Shown: in pieces, positions 19,805-29,779 of the stretch
How positions within the stretch are numbered: the stretch's first letter is position 1
Layout: each line of letters begins with the position of its first letter
DNA from: Listeria grayi DSM 20601
GTDB taxonomy: Bacteria; Bacillota; Bacilli; Lactobacillales; Listeriaceae
Direction of reading: 5' to 3'
DNA: 64,000 bases
Assembly (NCBI RefSeq): GCF_000148995.1
Contig: NZ_GL538352.1
Location: forward strand, 1,319,178-1,383,177
Notes under the pieces: model-generated
What the model was told of the DNA's origin: nothing
Databases searched by the model: none
What the model saw: the letters and a program-made list of their open reading frames with translations, nothing else
Program-made: the position numbers and the translations under genes

Positions 19805-19883
19805 TTATTCACATGTGGATAAGTTAAAATATAGGTTATTGAAATAATTGGAAAACTGTGGATATGTGTATAACTTATCCCAA
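19805..19883. other. DnaA-box cluster upstream of mnmE
   Basis: In the 309-bp gap before mnmE there are two abutting perfect DnaA boxes, TTATTCACA (19805-19813) and TGTGGATAA (19814-19822), then one-mismatch TGTGGATAT (19857-19865) and TGTGTATAA (19865-19873), and a weaker TTATCCCAA (19875-19883). The region overlaps possible promoter hexamers for mnmE. It is about 9 kb from oriC. A DnaA-titrating or DnaA-regulated site is inferred. Confidence 0.75.
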
Positions 19884-20018
19884 CAATTAAATAAAGCTGA
19901 CAATTTAATTGCTTTGGTGAAAGCGGAGCGTAAGTTGTTGATATCTGAGGCAAATCATGTGCCAATATTTATTCGTGGAGTAAAATGAAAATATTTTACT
20001 TAGAAAGGTGGGTAAAGA

Positions 20019-21392
20019 ATGGAGTTTGATACTATTGCTGCAATTTCAACGCCGCCGGGAGAAGGAGCCATTGCTATTATTAGATTGAGCGGCCCCTTGG
20101 CGATTCAAATAGCGGATCGTATTTTTTATGCCAAAAAGCGTTTAGAAAAAGTAGACAGTCATACCATTCATTATGGTCATATAAAAGAAAATGGAGAAAC
20201 GATCGAGGAAGTGATGGTCAGCGTGATGCGTGCGCCACGAACTTTCACAAGAGAAGACGTGGTAGAGATCAATGCACACGGTGGGATCGTCTCTGTTAAT
20301 CGCGTACTGCAACTGCTACTTGAAAAAGGAGCAAGACTTGCGGAACCGGGTGAATTCACCAAAAGAGCTTTTTTAAATGGGCGAATCGATCTATCCCAAG
20401 CAGAAGCGGTGATGGATCTGATCCGAGCAAAGACCGACCGCGCAATGGGCGTGGCTTTGCGCCAGCTAGATGGGAATCTTTCCAAACTTATCCGTAGTCT
20501 GCGCCAAGAGATCTTGGATGCACTTGCTCAAGTGGAAGTGAATATTGATTATCCAGAATACGATGATGTAGAAGAAATGACCCAGCGCATGCTACTAGAA
20601 AAAACGCAATTAGTCAAAAATTCCGTAGAGCAACTACTTTTGACTGCTAAACAAGGAAAAATCTTGCGTGAAGGATTAGCTACAGCAATTATCGGTCGAC
20701 CAAATGTTGGAAAATCTTCCTTATTGAATCAGCTTATCCAAGAGGAAAAAGCAATCGTTACCGATATTGCCGGTACAACTCGTGATATCATTGAAGAATA
20801 CGTTAATGTACGCGGCGTACCACTTCGTCTGATCGATACCGCTGGAATACGCGAAACCGAAGACATCGTGGAAAAAATTGGTGTAGAACGCTCTCGAAAA
20901 GCACTAGCAGATGCAGATTTTATTCTGCTTGTATTAAATCAAAACGAAGCCTTGACGATAGAAGACGAAGCTCTTTTCGAAGCAGCGAAAGGACATACTT
21001 TTGTCGTGGTTTTAAATAAAACAGACCTGCCATCTAAAATCGACCGAAAACAACTAGAAAAATTGGCAAATGGCAATGCGATCGTCGAAACATCGCTTTT
21101 AAAAGATGAAGGAATGAGGGATTTAGAAGAAGCAATCAATTCTTTATTCTTTGAAGGAGAAATCGATGCAGGAGATGCCACATATATCTCGAACGTCCGT
21201 CACATCGCGCTGCTGCATCAAGCCATCGAGGCATTAGATGCCGTTGTCGAAGGGGTTTCCGTGGGAATGCCAGTTGATATCGTCCAAATCGATATGACTC
21301 GTGCTTGGGATCTACTAGGCGAAATAACCGGAGATTCTGTTCAAGATGAATTACTCGATCAATTATTCAATCAATTTTGTTTAGGAAAATAA
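20019..21392 (+). CDS. mnmE: tRNA modification GTPase MnmE
   Basis: With MnmG forms the complex adding aminomethyl or carboxymethylaminomethyl groups to U34 of certain tRNAs. 457 residues: N-terminal tetrahydrofolate-binding domain, helical domain split by a G domain with [14 protein letters not shown] and NKTD, and the C-terminal FCLGK motif with the key Cys. ATG follows AGAAAGGTGGG. mnmG starts 17 bp downstream. A DnaA-box cluster overlaps its promoter region. Confidence 0.98.
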   Translation: MEFDTIAAISTPPGEGAIAIIRLSGPLAIQIADRIFYAKKRLEKVDSHTIHYGHIKENGETIEEVMVSVMRAPRTFTREDVVEINAHGGIVSVNRVLQLLLEKGARLAEPGEFTKRAFLNGRIDLSQAEAVMDLIRAKTDRAMGVALRQLDGNLSKLIRSLRQEILDALAQVEVNIDYPEYDDVEEMTQRMLLEKTQLVKNSVEQLLLTAKQGKILREGLATAIIGRPNVGKSSLLNQLIQEEKAIVTDIAGTTRDIIEEYVNVRGVPLRLIDTAGIRETEDIVEKIGVERSRKALADADFILLVLNQNEALTIEDEALFEAAKGHTFVVVLNKTDLPSKIDRKQLEKLANGNAIVETSLLKDEGMRDLEEAINSLFFEGEIDAGDATYISNVRHIALLHQAIEALDAVVEGVSVGMPVDIVQIDMTRAWDLLGEITGDSVQDELLDQLFNQFCLGK

Positions 21393-21409
21393 ATGTGGGA
21401 GGCTATCAT

Positions 21410-23302
21410 ATGCAAACCTATGATGCAGGAAATTATGACGTTATCGTTGTCGGCGCTGGACATGCAGGCGTAGAAGCTGGTCTTGCTAGCGGACGCATGG
21501 GCGCTAAAACGTTGATGCTGACAATAAATCTCGACATGGTCGCTTTTATGCCATGTAATCCATCTGTCGGCGGCCCGGCCAAAGGAGTCGTTGTTCGTGA
21601 AATCGACGCGCTAGGCGGTGAAATGGGTCGTAATACAGATAAGACATATATTCAAATGCGGATGCTTAATACTGGGAAAGGCCCTGCTGTAAGGGCACTT
21701 CGGGCACAAGCAGACAAATGGGACTATCAACATGAAATGAAACATACAATCGAGAAAGAAGAAAACATTACATTACGCCAAGGCTTAGTAGAAGAACTTA
21801 TTATTGAAGACGGCCGCTGCGTAGGCGTAATCACAAACAGCGGAGCAAAATACCACGCAAAAACAGTCGTGATCACGACTGGTACATTTTCTCGTGGGGA
21901 GATCATTGTAGGAGAGCTACGTTATTCAAGCGGTCCCAATAATCAACAACCCTCTGTAAAATTATCTGAACATCTGGAAGAACTGGGCTTTGAACTACGT
22001 CGTTTTAAAACGGGAACACCGCCGCGCGTAAAATCAAGCTCGATCGATTACACGAAGACAGAAGAACAACCAGGTGATGAGCAACCGCAAGCGTTCAGCT
22101 ACGAAACCGTAGATATGCTCGTGGATCAATTACCATGCTGGTTGACGTATACAAATGAGCAAACACATGAAATTATTAACGCCAATCTTCACCGCTCCCC
22201 AATGTTTACCGCAACGAAAAAAGGAACAGGCGCACGCTACTGTCCATCGATCGAGGATAAGATCGTACGTTTCAGTGACAAACCAAGACATCAAATCTTC
22301 TTGGAACCAGAAGGCCGCAATACAGAAGAAGTATACGTACAAGGTCTTTCAACAAGTTTACCGGAAGATGTTCAGCGCGAAATGCTACAAACGATCCCTG
22401 GCTTAGAAAACGTTGAAATGATGCGTGTTGGCTATGCAATTGAATATGATGCAGTCATGCCTGACCAATTATGGCCAACATTAGAAACGAAAAAAGTAGA
22501 GAATCTTTATACTGCTGGACAAATAAATGGTACAAGTGGCTATGAAGAAGCTGCTGGTCAAGGATTAATGGCGGGTATCAATGCTGCACGCAAAGCAATG
22601 GATAAAGAACCGGTCATTTTAGGAAGAAATGAAGCCTATATCGGCGTTTTGATCGATGATCTCGTGACTAAAGGAACGGAAGAACCTTATCGTCTGTTGA
22701 CATCGAGAGCTGAATACCGCTTATTGCTTCGTCATGATAATGCTGATCTAAGATTGACTGAGATCGGTCATGAAATCGGCTTGATCAGCGATGAAAGATA
22801 TGCTGCTTTTAAAGAAAAACAAGCGCTTATCGCTGATGAGATCACTCGCTTGAAAAAGGTACGCATCAAACCTACAAAAGAAGTACAAATACTATTAACG
22901 GAAATGGGTGCCAATGAACTTAAAGACGGCGTATTAGCAGCTGACTTTTTAAGACGTCCGGAAATCACTTATCCGATTATCGAGCAAATTGTTCCACGTG
23001 AAACATCTTTAAGTGATGAAATCAAAGAACAAGTTGAGATCCAAATCAAATATGAAGGCTACATTGAAAAAGCTAGCGCTCAAGTGGATAAGATGAAGCG
23101 TATGGAAGATAAAAAAATACCGGAAAACATCGATTATGATGCAATTGGTGGTCTTGCTACCGAAGCATTGGAAAAATTGAAGAAGATCGAGCCTTTATCT
23201 ATTGCACAAGCAAGCCGAATCAGCGGTGTAAATCCAGCTGATATTTCGATTTTGCTAGTGTATATCGAACAAGGGAAGATAGCAAAAGTAGCACAAGCAT
23301 AA
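21410..23302 (+). CDS. mnmG: tRNA U34 carboxymethylaminomethyl-modifying enzyme MnmG (GidA)
   Basis: FAD-dependent partner of MnmE. 630 residues: FAD site [12 protein letters not shown] near the N-terminus, the redox Cys in [12 protein letters not shown], and [17 protein letters not shown]; the C-terminal helical domain binds MnmE. A longer frame begins at 21377 inside mnmE, but the ATG at 21410 ([15 protein letters not shown]) has GGGAGG 8-10 nt upstream. 22 bp before rsmG. Confidence 0.98.
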   Translation: MQTYDAGNYDVIVVGAGHAGVEAGLASGRMGAKTLMLTINLDMVAFMPCNPSVGGPAKGVVVREIDALGGEMGRNTDKTYIQMRMLNTGKGPAVRALRAQADKWDYQHEMKHTIEKEENITLRQGLVEELIIEDGRCVGVITNSGAKYHAKTVVITTGTFSRGEIIVGELRYSSGPNNQQPSVKLSEHLEELGFELRRFKTGTPPRVKSSSIDYTKTEEQPGDEQPQAFSYETVDMLVDQLPCWLTYTNEQTHEIINANLHRSPMFTATKKGTGARYCPSIEDKIVRFSDKPRHQIFLEPEGRNTEEVYVQGLSTSLPEDVQREMLQTIPGLENVEMMRVGYAIEYDAVMPDQLWPTLETKKVENLYTAGQINGTSGYEEAAGQGLMAGINAARKAMDKEPVILGRNEAYIGVLIDDLVTKGTEEPYRLLTSRAEYRLLLRHDNADLRLTEIGHEIGLISDERYAAFKEKQALIADEITRLKKVRIKPTKEVQILLTEMGANELKDGVLAADFLRRPEITYPIIEQIVPRETSLSDEIKEQVEIQIKYEGYIEKASAQVDKMKRMEDKKIPENIDYDAIGGLATEALEKLKKIEPLSIAQASRISGVNPADISILLVYIEQGKIAKVAQA

Positions 23303-23324
23303 CAAGAGGCGGGGAGGACAGAGA

Positions 23325-24041
23325 ATGAATCCAGAAACATTCAAACAGTCATTGCTAGAAAAAGGTATTGAACTAAGTGAAAAGCAGCTGCAGCAGTTTG
23401 AAGATTATTTCCATATGTTGGTAGAATGGAATGAAAAAATGAATTTGACAGCTATTACCAATAAAGAAGAAGTTTATTTAAAACATTTCTATGACTCGAT
23501 TTCTGCCGCTTTTTATGTAGATTTTGAAAATCAGGCTTCCCTTTGCGATATCGGAGCGGGAGCCGGCTTCCCCAGTATTCCAATCAAAATATGCTTTCCG
23601 CATTTAAAGATCAGTATCGTAGATTCGCTGCAGAAAAGAATCACTTTTCTAAATTCACTGGCGGAAAAATTGGATCTGACAGATGTTCAGTTTTTCCATA
23701 GCCGAGCAGAAGATTTTGGTAAAAACAAAGATTTCCGCGCATCTTATGACTATGTAACAGCCAGAGCAGTAGCCAGAATGAGTGTCCTGGCAGAGCTTTG
23801 CTTGCCATTAGTACGAAAAGGTGGTTACTTTATCGCGATGAAAGCTGCACAAGCAGAAGCGGAAATGGAGCAAGGGAATAAAGCAATCACCGTGTTGGGT
23901 GGAAAACTAGAAAAGCAATTTGCTTTTGAATTGCCAGTTGAGCACAGTGAACGCCATATTTACACGATTTTAAAAACAAAAGAAACACCGAATAAGTATC
24001 CTCGCAAAGCAGGAATGCCTAATAAACAACCAATTGAATAG
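23325..24041 (+). CDS. rsmG: 16S rRNA (guanine527-N7)-methyltransferase RsmG (GidB)
   Basis: SAM-dependent methyltransferase for G527 in 16S rRNA; loss gives low-level streptomycin resistance in other bacteria. 238 residues with the SAM motif [15 protein letters not shown] and the following VDSLQKR. ATG after GGGGAGG. Third gene of mnmE-mnmG-rsmG, followed about 100 bp later by noc, the usual Bacillales order. Confidence 0.97.
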   Translation: MNPETFKQSLLEKGIELSEKQLQQFEDYFHMLVEWNEKMNLTAITNKEEVYLKHFYDSISAAFYVDFENQASLCDIGAGAGFPSIPIKICFPHLKISIVDSLQKRITFLNSLAEKLDLTDVQFFHSRAEDFGKNKDFRASYDYVTARAVARMSVLAELCLPLVRKGGYFIAMKAAQAEAEMEQGNKAITVLGGKLEKQFAFELPVEHSERHIYTILKTKETPNKYPRKAGMPNKQPIE

Positions 24042-24143
24042 AAATTTAGAGGAGGGTATGTTTTTCATACTCTTTTCTGCTAAAATAGTAAGAGAAGCAG
24101 GACGGCTATTACTGCTTAAGAATTTCAGAAAGGAAGGGTCCTT

Positions 24144-24998
24144 ATGGCTTTTCGTTTATTCGGAAAAAAAGATAAAACAAATGAAGAATCAGAACAAGAG
24201 CAGTTGGAGACATTTCAGCGTGTCGAAGATTTACCGATGGACAAGATTTTCCCTAACCAATTCCAGCCACGGACAGTATTTAATGAAGATAAAATTGCAG
24301 AGCTAGCGCAAACAATCGAAGAACATGGCATTATCCAGCCAATTGTTGTTAGGAAAATGGACCCAGATTATTATGAAATCATCGCTGGAGAACGCCGTTT
24401 CCGGGCTGCCTTATCATTGGAAATGGAAACAATTCCGGCGGTCGTTCAAGAAATGGATGATGAAGAAGTCGCAGCAATCGCACTTATTGAAAACCTGCAG
24501 CGTGAACAGTTGACGCCAATTGAAGAAGCAAAAGCCTATCGCAATTTATTGGATATCCAAGATGTTACCCAGGAATTATTAGCAACACGCCTTGGCAAAA
24601 GCCAATCGGCAATTGCAAATAAACTTCGCTTGCTAAAACTTCCAGAAGAAATACAAGCTGCTGTATTAGATAAACAGATTTCCGAGCGCCATGCACGTTC
24701 GCTATTAGTATTGGAAACAGAAGAACAGCAGTTGGAGATTTTAAAAGAAGTACTTGCAAATCATTGGAATGTCAAACAAACCGAAACACGTATCCAAGAA
24801 TTGATCACTAAAAAAGAAACCAAGCCGAAAAAAACTAAACCTAAGCACCAATCCATAAGTAGAGATATTCGAATTGCTTTAAATACCATCAAACAGTCAG
24901 TCACAATGGTCAAAGATAATGGAATGGAACTAGATGTCGAAGAGGAAGAGTCCGATGATTTTTATCGGATCACCATTCAAATTCCTAAAAAAAAGTAA
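24144..24998 (+). CDS. noc: Nucleoid occlusion protein Noc
   Basis: ParB-family CTPase that binds NBS palindromes, attaches DNA to the membrane and blocks division over the nucleoid. 284 residues. The N-terminus [11 protein letters not shown] could form the short amphipathic membrane helix known for Noc. Next are the ParB/Srx-like CTP pocket GERRFRAA and the helix-turn-helix [17 protein letters not shown]. It is distinguished from ParB by position after rsmG and by its own N-terminus. ATG after AGGAAGGG. Three NBS-type sites occur in this window. Confidence 0.95.
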   Translation: MAFRLFGKKDKTNEESEQEQLETFQRVEDLPMDKIFPNQFQPRTVFNEDKIAELAQTIEEHGIIQPIVVRKMDPDYYEIIAGERRFRAALSLEMETIPAVVQEMDDEEVAAIALIENLQREQLTPIEEAKAYRNLLDIQDVTQELLATRLGKSQSAIANKLRLLKLPEEIQAAVLDKQISERHARSLLVLETEEQQLEILKEVLANHWNVKQTETRIQELITKKETKPKKTKPKHQSISRDIRIALNTIKQSVTMVKDNGMELDVEEEESDDFYRITIQIPKKK

Positions 24999-25010
24999 GG
25001 AGCAGGATTA

Positions 25011-25271
25011 TTGACTAAATTAGTTACTAATATTTGGCACATTATTGGAATTATCAGCTCTCTGTTGGTGCTCCCATTCTTTTTTAGCATGTTGACAGAA
25101 AGCATGCTTGGTTTCAATTTGAAATATCTCCTTTATTTTTTCACCGCTCCAGCATTAACGGGAGATATTGTACATAGTATTAGGTCTTATGTCATGTACG
25201 TCATTGCGTTTCTATATGTGATTTATACGGTCCGAAAGATCTATGGTTGGTATAAAAAGGCGAATGCGTAA
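25011..25271 (+). CDS. Small membrane protein between noc and parA
   Basis: Unrecognised 86-residue protein with two hydrophobic segments (about 8-28 and 58-75) separated by a hydrophobic loop, and a basic C-terminus (KIYGWYKKANA). TTG start after AAGGAGCAGG. Only 12 bp after noc, hence probably cotranscribed with it, and followed by a terminator. Position suggests a conserved member of the origin region; a role with Noc at the membrane is only a guess. Confidence 0.75.
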   Translation: MTKLVTNIWHIIGIISSLLVLPFFFSMLTESMLGFNLKYLLYFFTAPALTGDIVHSIRSYVMYVIAFLYVIYTVRKIYGWYKKANA

Positions 25272-25277
25272 TAGAAG

Positions 25278-25308
25278 ACTACTCTATATTATATAGAGTA
25301 GTTTTTTT
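25278..25308 (+). terminator. Terminator of the noc unit
   Basis: Eleven-bp perfect stem ACTACTCTATA/TATAGAGTAGT, 3-nt loop and seven Ts. Confidence 0.93.
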
Positions 25309-25417
25309 GTTGAAAAAGTTTTCACATATTAAGTGCTTTTTTGACAGAAAACCCTTACAATGGAAGTAGGAAAGAAGTAAAGGAGGGAAGTGGAACAATC
25401 TGTGTTCCGCGAAAATA

Positions 25418-26146
25418 ATGGCCAAGATAATATTTGCTCAGGATGAACAAGAAACATATAGTGCGTATCAATTCATTCAAGACTTAATTACAAATCAACC
25501 CCTTATGGCAACGTTATTATTCCAAGGATTACTTCAACTAGAGGAGGCGCCCACAAGAAAGCTCACAACTGGCAAGCAGATCACTCCCGATATTCACTTA
25601 GCGATCGGGAATGGAAATACTTACCAGCTTCAAACAAGAAAGATAGAGAACTCTGTAGATCAACCGATTCAAGAGCTCAGAGTAATATTCAAAGATAAAA
25701 GCTGTATATTGACATATTTTGTAGCGATATGGGACGATGAGACTTATTACTGCTTTGTAAAAGGATCATTTCGTGAGAAGAATCCATTTATGGATAAAAT
25801 AGATTCCTACCGTGAAGAAACCAAGCGTATCTTTATTCGTAGCGGAAACTTAGATATTAGTAGAAGTCCAGATTTCAATGAATTGAAGAAGTTGGCATGG
25901 CAAAATGATGGTATCGTGCATTATTTAGAAAGCTTTTCAGCTTCCCTCGGTCAATATATTTTTATAAAACGGATAAAGAAAAAATGGTCTCAATTAGATT
26001 TATCATTGAAGACAGGACTTTCTCCAAGTATTGTGGAACGAGTAGAAGCTGGTGATCCAGATATTTCTATGAGAATGTATCAAAAAGCGGTGCAATTATT
26101 AGAAATTGAGGCACAGCTAGGTGATACAGGTTTAAATTTGAAATAA
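25418..26146 (+). CDS. XRE-type helix-turn-helix protein, unknown role
   Basis: A 242-residue protein. The C-terminal 60 residues form an XRE-like helix-turn-helix (KKKWSQLDLSLKTGLSPSIV), so it probably binds DNA. The N-terminal 170 residues are a mixed fold that I do not recognise; they contain no membrane segment or catalytic motif that I can name. The ribosome site AAAGGAGG is about 30 nt before the ATG, with a hairpin GGAACA/TGTTCC in between that may bring the two together. It lies between noc and parA and has its own terminator. Confidence 0.75.
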   Translation: MAKIIFAQDEQETYSAYQFIQDLITNQPLMATLLFQGLLQLEEAPTRKLTTGKQITPDIHLAIGNGNTYQLQTRKIENSVDQPIQELRVIFKDKSCILTYFVAIWDDETYYCFVKGSFREKNPFMDKIDSYREETKRIFIRSGNLDISRSPDFNELKKLAWQNDGIVHYLESFSASLGQYIFIKRIKKKWSQLDLSLKTGLSPSIVERVEAGDPDISMRMYQKAVQLLEIEAQLGDTGLNLK

Positions 26147-26149
26147 AAA

Positions 26150-26187
26150 GAGCGATTTCCCGGTTATTTAGGGAAATCGCTTTTTTT
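26150..26187 (+). terminator. Terminator before the parA region
   Basis: Ten-bp stem GCGATTTCCC/GGGAAATCGC with a 10-nt loop (9-nt core) and seven Ts. Its arms resemble Noc half-sites but are too far apart to be an NBS. Confidence 0.93.
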
Positions 26188-26192
26188 ATGAA

Positions 26193-26208
26193 TGTTTCAC
26201 GTGAAACA
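26193..26208. other. parS: parS site, perfect
   Basis: TGTTTCACGTGAAACA, 16-bp ParB nucleation palindrome, about 105 bp upstream of parA. Confidence 0.95.
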
Positions 26209-26313
26209 TTCGCAAAAAAATTATTTTGCTAAAACTAGGACTAATCACTATTTTTTTGGTAGAATAGTAGAAGAACCGTATATTACGGAAAAATCGAGGG
26301 TTGGTGAAACAAT

Positions 26314-27075
26314 TTGAGCAAAATTATCGCACTTGCAAACCAAAAAGGTGGGGTGGGAAAGACTACATCTTCTGTGAATTTAAGTTCTAGTTTGGCTTTT
26401 CTTGGTAAAAAAGTGTTGTTAGTTGACATCGATCCACAAGGAAATGCCTCAAGTGGAGTGGGTGTTAACAAAGGGGAAGTAGAAAATTGCATTTATAATG
26501 TTTTAGTAGATGATGTCGAATTAAAAGATGTCTTACTACATACAGAACTTGATAATTTAGATGTGATCCCTGCTACGATCCAGCTTGCTGGTGCAGAGGT
26601 GGAACTAGTTCCTGCCATTTCAAGAGAAATACGTCTTAAAAAAGCAATCAATACAGTGAAAGACAACTATGACTATATTATTATTGACTGTCCGCCATCT
26701 TTAGGCCTTTTGACATTGAACGCATTGACAGCAGCAGATTCGGTTTTAATTCCTGTACAATGTGAATATTATGCACTTGAAGGATTGAGCCAGTTATTGA
26801 ATACGGTGCGAATCGTGCAAAAACATTTAAATGAGGACCTTCAAATCGAAGGTGTACTGCTGACGATGTTGGATGCACGAACAAACTTGGGTATTCAAGT
26901 TATCGAAGAAGTGAAGAAATACTTCCAAAACAAAGTGTTCCAAACGATCATCCCTAGAAACGTAAGACTAAGCGAGGCGCCAAGTCATGGCAAACCAATC
27001 ATTTTATATGATGCCAAATCGAAGGGTGCTGAAGTATATTTAGAGTTAGCAAAGGAAGTGATTGCTCATGGCTAA
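26314..27075 (+). CDS. parA: Chromosome partitioning ATPase ParA (Soj)
   Basis: Deviant Walker ATPase that with ParB segregates origins and, in Bacillus, controls DnaA. 253 residues, with P-loop [10 protein letters not shown] at about 10-19, [11 protein letters not shown] and [14 protein letters not shown]. No N-terminal helix-turn-helix, so it is the chromosomal type. TTG start with a weak site GGTGAAA upstream. parB overlaps its end by 8 bp. Preceded by a perfect parS. Confidence 0.97.
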   Translation: MSKIIALANQKGGVGKTTSSVNLSSSLAFLGKKVLLVDIDPQGNASSGVGVNKGEVENCIYNVLVDDVELKDVLLHTELDNLDVIPATIQLAGAEVELVPAISREIRLKKAINTVKDNYDYIIIDCPPSLGLLTLNALTAADSVLIPVQCEYYALEGLSQLLNTVRIVQKHLNEDLQIEGVLLTMLDARTNLGIQVIEEVKKYFQNKVFQTIIPRNVRLSEAPSHGKPIILYDAKSKGAEVYLELAKEVIAHG

Positions 27076-27919
27076 AGGACTTGGAAAAGGAATCAATGCA
27101 CTTTTTAACAATGTTGAGGGAGAAGAAGAATCCGTTCAAAACATCGAATTGAAGTTGATTGAACCCAATCCATTTCAACCACGTAAAAATTTTGATAAAG
27201 CAGCGATCAATGAATTAAGTGATTCAATCAAGATCCATGGCGTACTACAACCAATCATTTTAAGAAATGCTAAAAAAGGTTACCAAATTGTCGTTGGAGA
27301 GAGAAGATTTCGAGCAAGTAAAGAGGCCGGGTTAAAAGAGATACCAGCTGTTGTACGCGATATGACGGATGCAGAAATGATGGAACTATCCGTAATTGAG
27401 AACTTACAGCGCGAAGACTTATCTCCCATGGAAGAAGCGGAATCTTATCAGTTCTTAATGAGTAATTTAGAATTGACTCAAAGTAAATTGGCAGAACGTG
27501 TTGGTAAAAGCAGACCATATATTGCTAACTTTGTACGTCTATTGACCTTACCAGAAGTTGTACAAGATTATTTGCGTGACGGATCTTTGTCTGCTGGACA
27601 TGGTAGAGCTTTATTAGGACTTAAAACCAAAAAAAATATTGTTCCACTTGCTGAAAAGTCGATCAAAGAGGCTCTGACAGTACGTCAATTAGAGAAACTC
27701 GTCACTGATATAAATGAGAATGTTTCACGTGAAACAGTGAAAGCGCCTCGTGTTCCAATTTTCATTCGCGAAACAGAAAGCCAATTACGCAATAAATTTG
27801 GTACAGCTGTCAATATTAAACGTCGAGATAAAAAAGGGAAAATTGAAATTGAATTTTTATCCGATGATGACTTAGATAGAATTCTTGAAATCTTAGATGT
27901 TCAATTTGATGAAGAATAA
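27068..27919 (+). CDS. parB: Chromosome partitioning protein ParB (Spo0J)
   Basis: CTP-dependent DNA clamp loaded at parS that spreads and recruits SMC. 283 residues: N-terminal [13 protein letters not shown] that activates ParA, the CTP-binding GERRFRA motif, helix-turn-helix [17 protein letters not shown], and a C-terminal dimerisation domain. Start chosen at the ATG 27068, overlapping the parA stop. As in Bacillus, a parS lies within the gene (27721-27736), encoding NVSRET in the linker before the C-terminal domain. Confidence 0.97.
   Translation: MAKGLGKGINALFNNVEGEEESVQNIELKLIEPNPFQPRKNFDKAAINELSDSIKIHGVLQPIILRNAKKGYQIVVGERRFRASKEAGLKEIPAVVRDMTDAEMMELSVIENLQREDLSPMEEAESYQFLMSNLELTQSKLAERVGKSRPYIANFVRLLTLPEVVQDYLRDGSLSAGHGRALLGLKTKKNIVPLAEKSIKEALTVRQLEKLVTDINENVSRETVKAPRVPIFIRETESQLRNKFGTAVNIKRRDKKGKIEIEFLSDDDLDRILEILDVQFDEE
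27721..27736. other. parS: parS site inside parB, perfect
   Basis: TGTTTCACGTGAAACA within the parB coding sequence, the same arrangement as spo0J of B. subtilis. Confidence 0.95.
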
Positions 27920-27946
27920 ATTAATAAGATATTGAGGTTGACCATT

Positions 27947-28147
27947 ATGGAAAAAGAAGAATTTGGATTGAATGATATAGTAGAAATGAAAAAGCCTCAT
28001 CCTTGTGGTGTGAATAAATTCAAAATCATTCGGATGGGGATGGATATTCGAATAAAATGTGAAGGCTGCGGCCATAGTGTGATGCTTCCAAGAAGAGAGT
28101 TTGCACGAAAAATAAAACGAATAGTTGTGAAAGCAGAAGAGTGCTGA
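27947..28147 (+). CDS. DUF951 family small protein
   Basis: A 66-residue protein with the DUF951 pattern LNDIVEMKKPHPCGVNKFKIIRMGMDIRIKCEGCG. The Cys residues in PHPCG and CEGCG suggest a small zinc ribbon, perhaps nucleic-acid binding; the function is unknown. The frame opens at a TTG (27932), but the ATG at 27947 is better placed, 6-7 nt after GAGGTTG. It follows parB by 27 bp, a pairing common in Bacillales and Lactobacillales. Confidence 0.88.
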   Translation: MEKEEFGLNDIVEMKKPHPCGVNKFKIIRMGMDIRIKCEGCGHSVMLPRREFARKIKRIVVKAEEC

Positions 28148-28166
28148 GAAGCGCTCTTCTTTTCTT
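28135..28166 (+). terminator. Terminator overlapping the DUF951 stop
   Basis: Eleven-bp stem AGAAGAGTGCT/AGCGCTCTTCT (one T-G pair), 4-nt loop, T-rich tail; the 5' arm contains the end of the coding region. Confidence 0.85.
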
Positions 28167-28179
28167 GTAAACAGAATAT

Positions 28180-28208
28180 TTGTAAAAAAGCCCTCCGTAA
28201 AATATAAT
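28180..28208 (+). promoter_or_regulatory. Promoter of the catalase gene
   Basis: -35 TTGTAA (28180-28185), 17-bp spacer, -10 TATAAT (28203-28208), 46 bp before the ATG. Confidence 0.75.
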
Positions 28209-28218
28209 TTATATTAGA

Positions 28219-28233
28219 TGATAATAATTCTAT
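28219..28233. promoter_or_regulatory. Candidate PerR box of the catalase gene
   Basis: The complement reads ATAGAATTATTATCA, matching 11 of 14 defined positions of the PerR consensus TTATAATNATTATAA. It starts 11 bp after the -10 box, over the transcription start, as expected for a peroxide-relieved repressor. Confidence 0.6.
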
Positions 28234-28253
28234 TTTAAGGAAGGGGAATACAT

Positions 28254-29720
28254 ATGTCAGAAAAGAAACAATTAACAACAAACCAAGGGGTTCCGATCGG
28301 GGATAATCAGAATTCGATGACTGCGGGTATCAAAGGACCAACGCTATTAGAAGACTACCAATTGATTGAAAAATTAGCACATTTCGATAGAGAAAGGGTC
28401 CCGGAACGAGTGGTTCATGCTCGTGGTGCAGGAGCACACGGTGTTTTTGTAACTAAAAAAAGCATGAGAAAATATACGAAGGCGGCTTTCCTTGCAGAAG
28501 AAGGTATAGAAACAGAAGTTTTTGCACGATTTTCGACGGTTATTCATGGACAGCACTCGCCGGAAACTTTACGAGATCCGCGTGGCTTTTCGATCAAGTT
28601 TTATACGGAAGAGGGCAATTATGATTTTGTGGGAAATAATTTACCGGTATTCTTTATTCGCGATGCCATCAAATTCCCAGATGTGATCCATTCCTTGAAA
28701 CCAGATCCAACGACAAATATCCAAGATGGAAATCGGTATTGGGATTTTTTCAGTATGTCGCCAGAAGCAACGACGATGATCATGTATCTTTTTAGTGATG
28801 AAGGGACACCGGCTTCTTACCGTGAAATCCGGGGATCGAGCGTTCATGCTTTTAAATGGGTGAATGAAGAAGGAAAGACGGTTTACGTGAAATTACGCTG
28901 GATTCCAAAAGCTGGAATCGTTAATCTATCAACAGAACAGGCTTCGCAGATTCAGGCAAAAGAATTTAACCATGCGACACGTGACCTGCACGAAGCGATT
29001 GAAGCAGGAGAGTATCCAGAATGGGATCTATTTGTGCAAGTTTTAGATCCAGCGGACTTGGATAAATTTGATTTTAATCCGCTTGATGCTACAAAAGACT
29101 GGTTTGAAGATGTTTTTCCTTATGAGTTTGTTGGGACGATGACATTGAACCGTAATCCTGAAAATGTCTTTGCGGAAACAGAATCAGTAGGGTTCAATCC
29201 AGGCGTTTTAGTCCCGGGTATATTGCCTTCTGAAGATCGTCTGTTACAAGGGCGCTTGTTTTCTTACTCGGATACACAACGACATCGTGTAGGAACTAAT
29301 TACCTGCAATTACCAATTAATAGTCCGAAATCGGAGGTTCATAATAACCAGCGTGATGGAGCTATGCCTATCAAACAGCAAACAAGTTCCATTAATTATG
29401 AACCAAATAGTTATGATTCAGAGCCGAAAGAAGATCCGACATATATAGAGCAGAATCAAGCACTTCGGGGCGAATTGTTTGGTCGTTTGGCAGCGGAGAA
29501 GCCGAATAACTTTGGGCATGCGAAAGAAGTATGGAAACGTTATTCCGATCAAGAACGAGCAGCATTAGTGAAAAACATTGTGGATGATTGGGAAGGTGTA
29601 AGAGAAGATATTAAGATCAGAAATTTACGGAATTTCTATCAAATCGAGTCGGAATTTGCTGAGCGTGTAGCAGAGGGAACTGGTATTGATTTAAAAGCGC
29701 ATATTACGGATTTGAAATAA
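28254..29720 (+). CDS. katA: Monofunctional heme catalase
   Basis: Converts hydrogen peroxide to water and oxygen. 488 residues, the small-subunit clade. The catalytic His is in ERVVHARGAGAHGVF, the Asn in YDFVGNNLPVFFIRD, and the heme-ligand Tyr in RLFSYSDTQRHR. ATG after AAGGAAGGGG. Single-gene unit between a terminator and a bidirectional terminator, with a candidate PerR operator in its promoter. Confidence 0.97.
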   Translation: MSEKKQLTTNQGVPIGDNQNSMTAGIKGPTLLEDYQLIEKLAHFDRERVPERVVHARGAGAHGVFVTKKSMRKYTKAAFLAEEGIETEVFARFSTVIHGQHSPETLRDPRGFSIKFYTEEGNYDFVGNNLPVFFIRDAIKFPDVIHSLKPDPTTNIQDGNRYWDFFSMSPEATTMIMYLFSDEGTPASYREIRGSSVHAFKWVNEEGKTVYVKLRWIPKAGIVNLSTEQASQIQAKEFNHATRDLHEAIEAGEYPEWDLFVQVLDPADLDKFDFNPLDATKDWFEDVFPYEFVGTMTLNRNPENVFAETESVGFNPGVLVPGILPSEDRLLQGRLFSYSDTQRHRVGTNYLQLPINSPKSEVHNNQRDGAMPIKQQTSSINYEPNSYDSEPKEDPTYIEQNQALRGELFGRLAAEKPNNFGHAKEVWKRYSDQERAALVKNIVDDWEGVREDIKIRNLRNFYQIESEFAERVAEGTGIDLKAHITDLK

Positions 29721-29723
29721 AAT

Positions 29724-29763
29724 AAAAAGAGCGATGGCTGATTAATTAGCCATCGCTCTTTTT
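29724..29763. terminator. Bidirectional terminator between katA and ychF
   Basis: Stem AAAAAGAGCGATGGCT/AGCCATCGCTCTTTTT with an 8-nt loop between convergent genes; it abuts a parS site. Confidence 0.93.
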
Positions 29764-29778
29764 GTTTCACGTGAAACA
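29763..29778. other. parS: parS site, perfect
   Basis: TGTTTCACGTGAAACA squeezed between the katA/ychF terminator and the ychF stop codon (29780). Confidence 0.95.
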
Positions 29779-29779
29779 A

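Noticed and set aside
24034-24306. 90-codon plus-strand ORF between rsmG and noc
   Set aside because: Overlaps the noc start in another frame; codons after 24144 are explained by Noc.
26152-26180. ATTTCCC..GGGAAAT as a Noc site
   Set aside because: The half-sites are separated by a 9-nt loop and form an intrinsic terminator with seven Ts.
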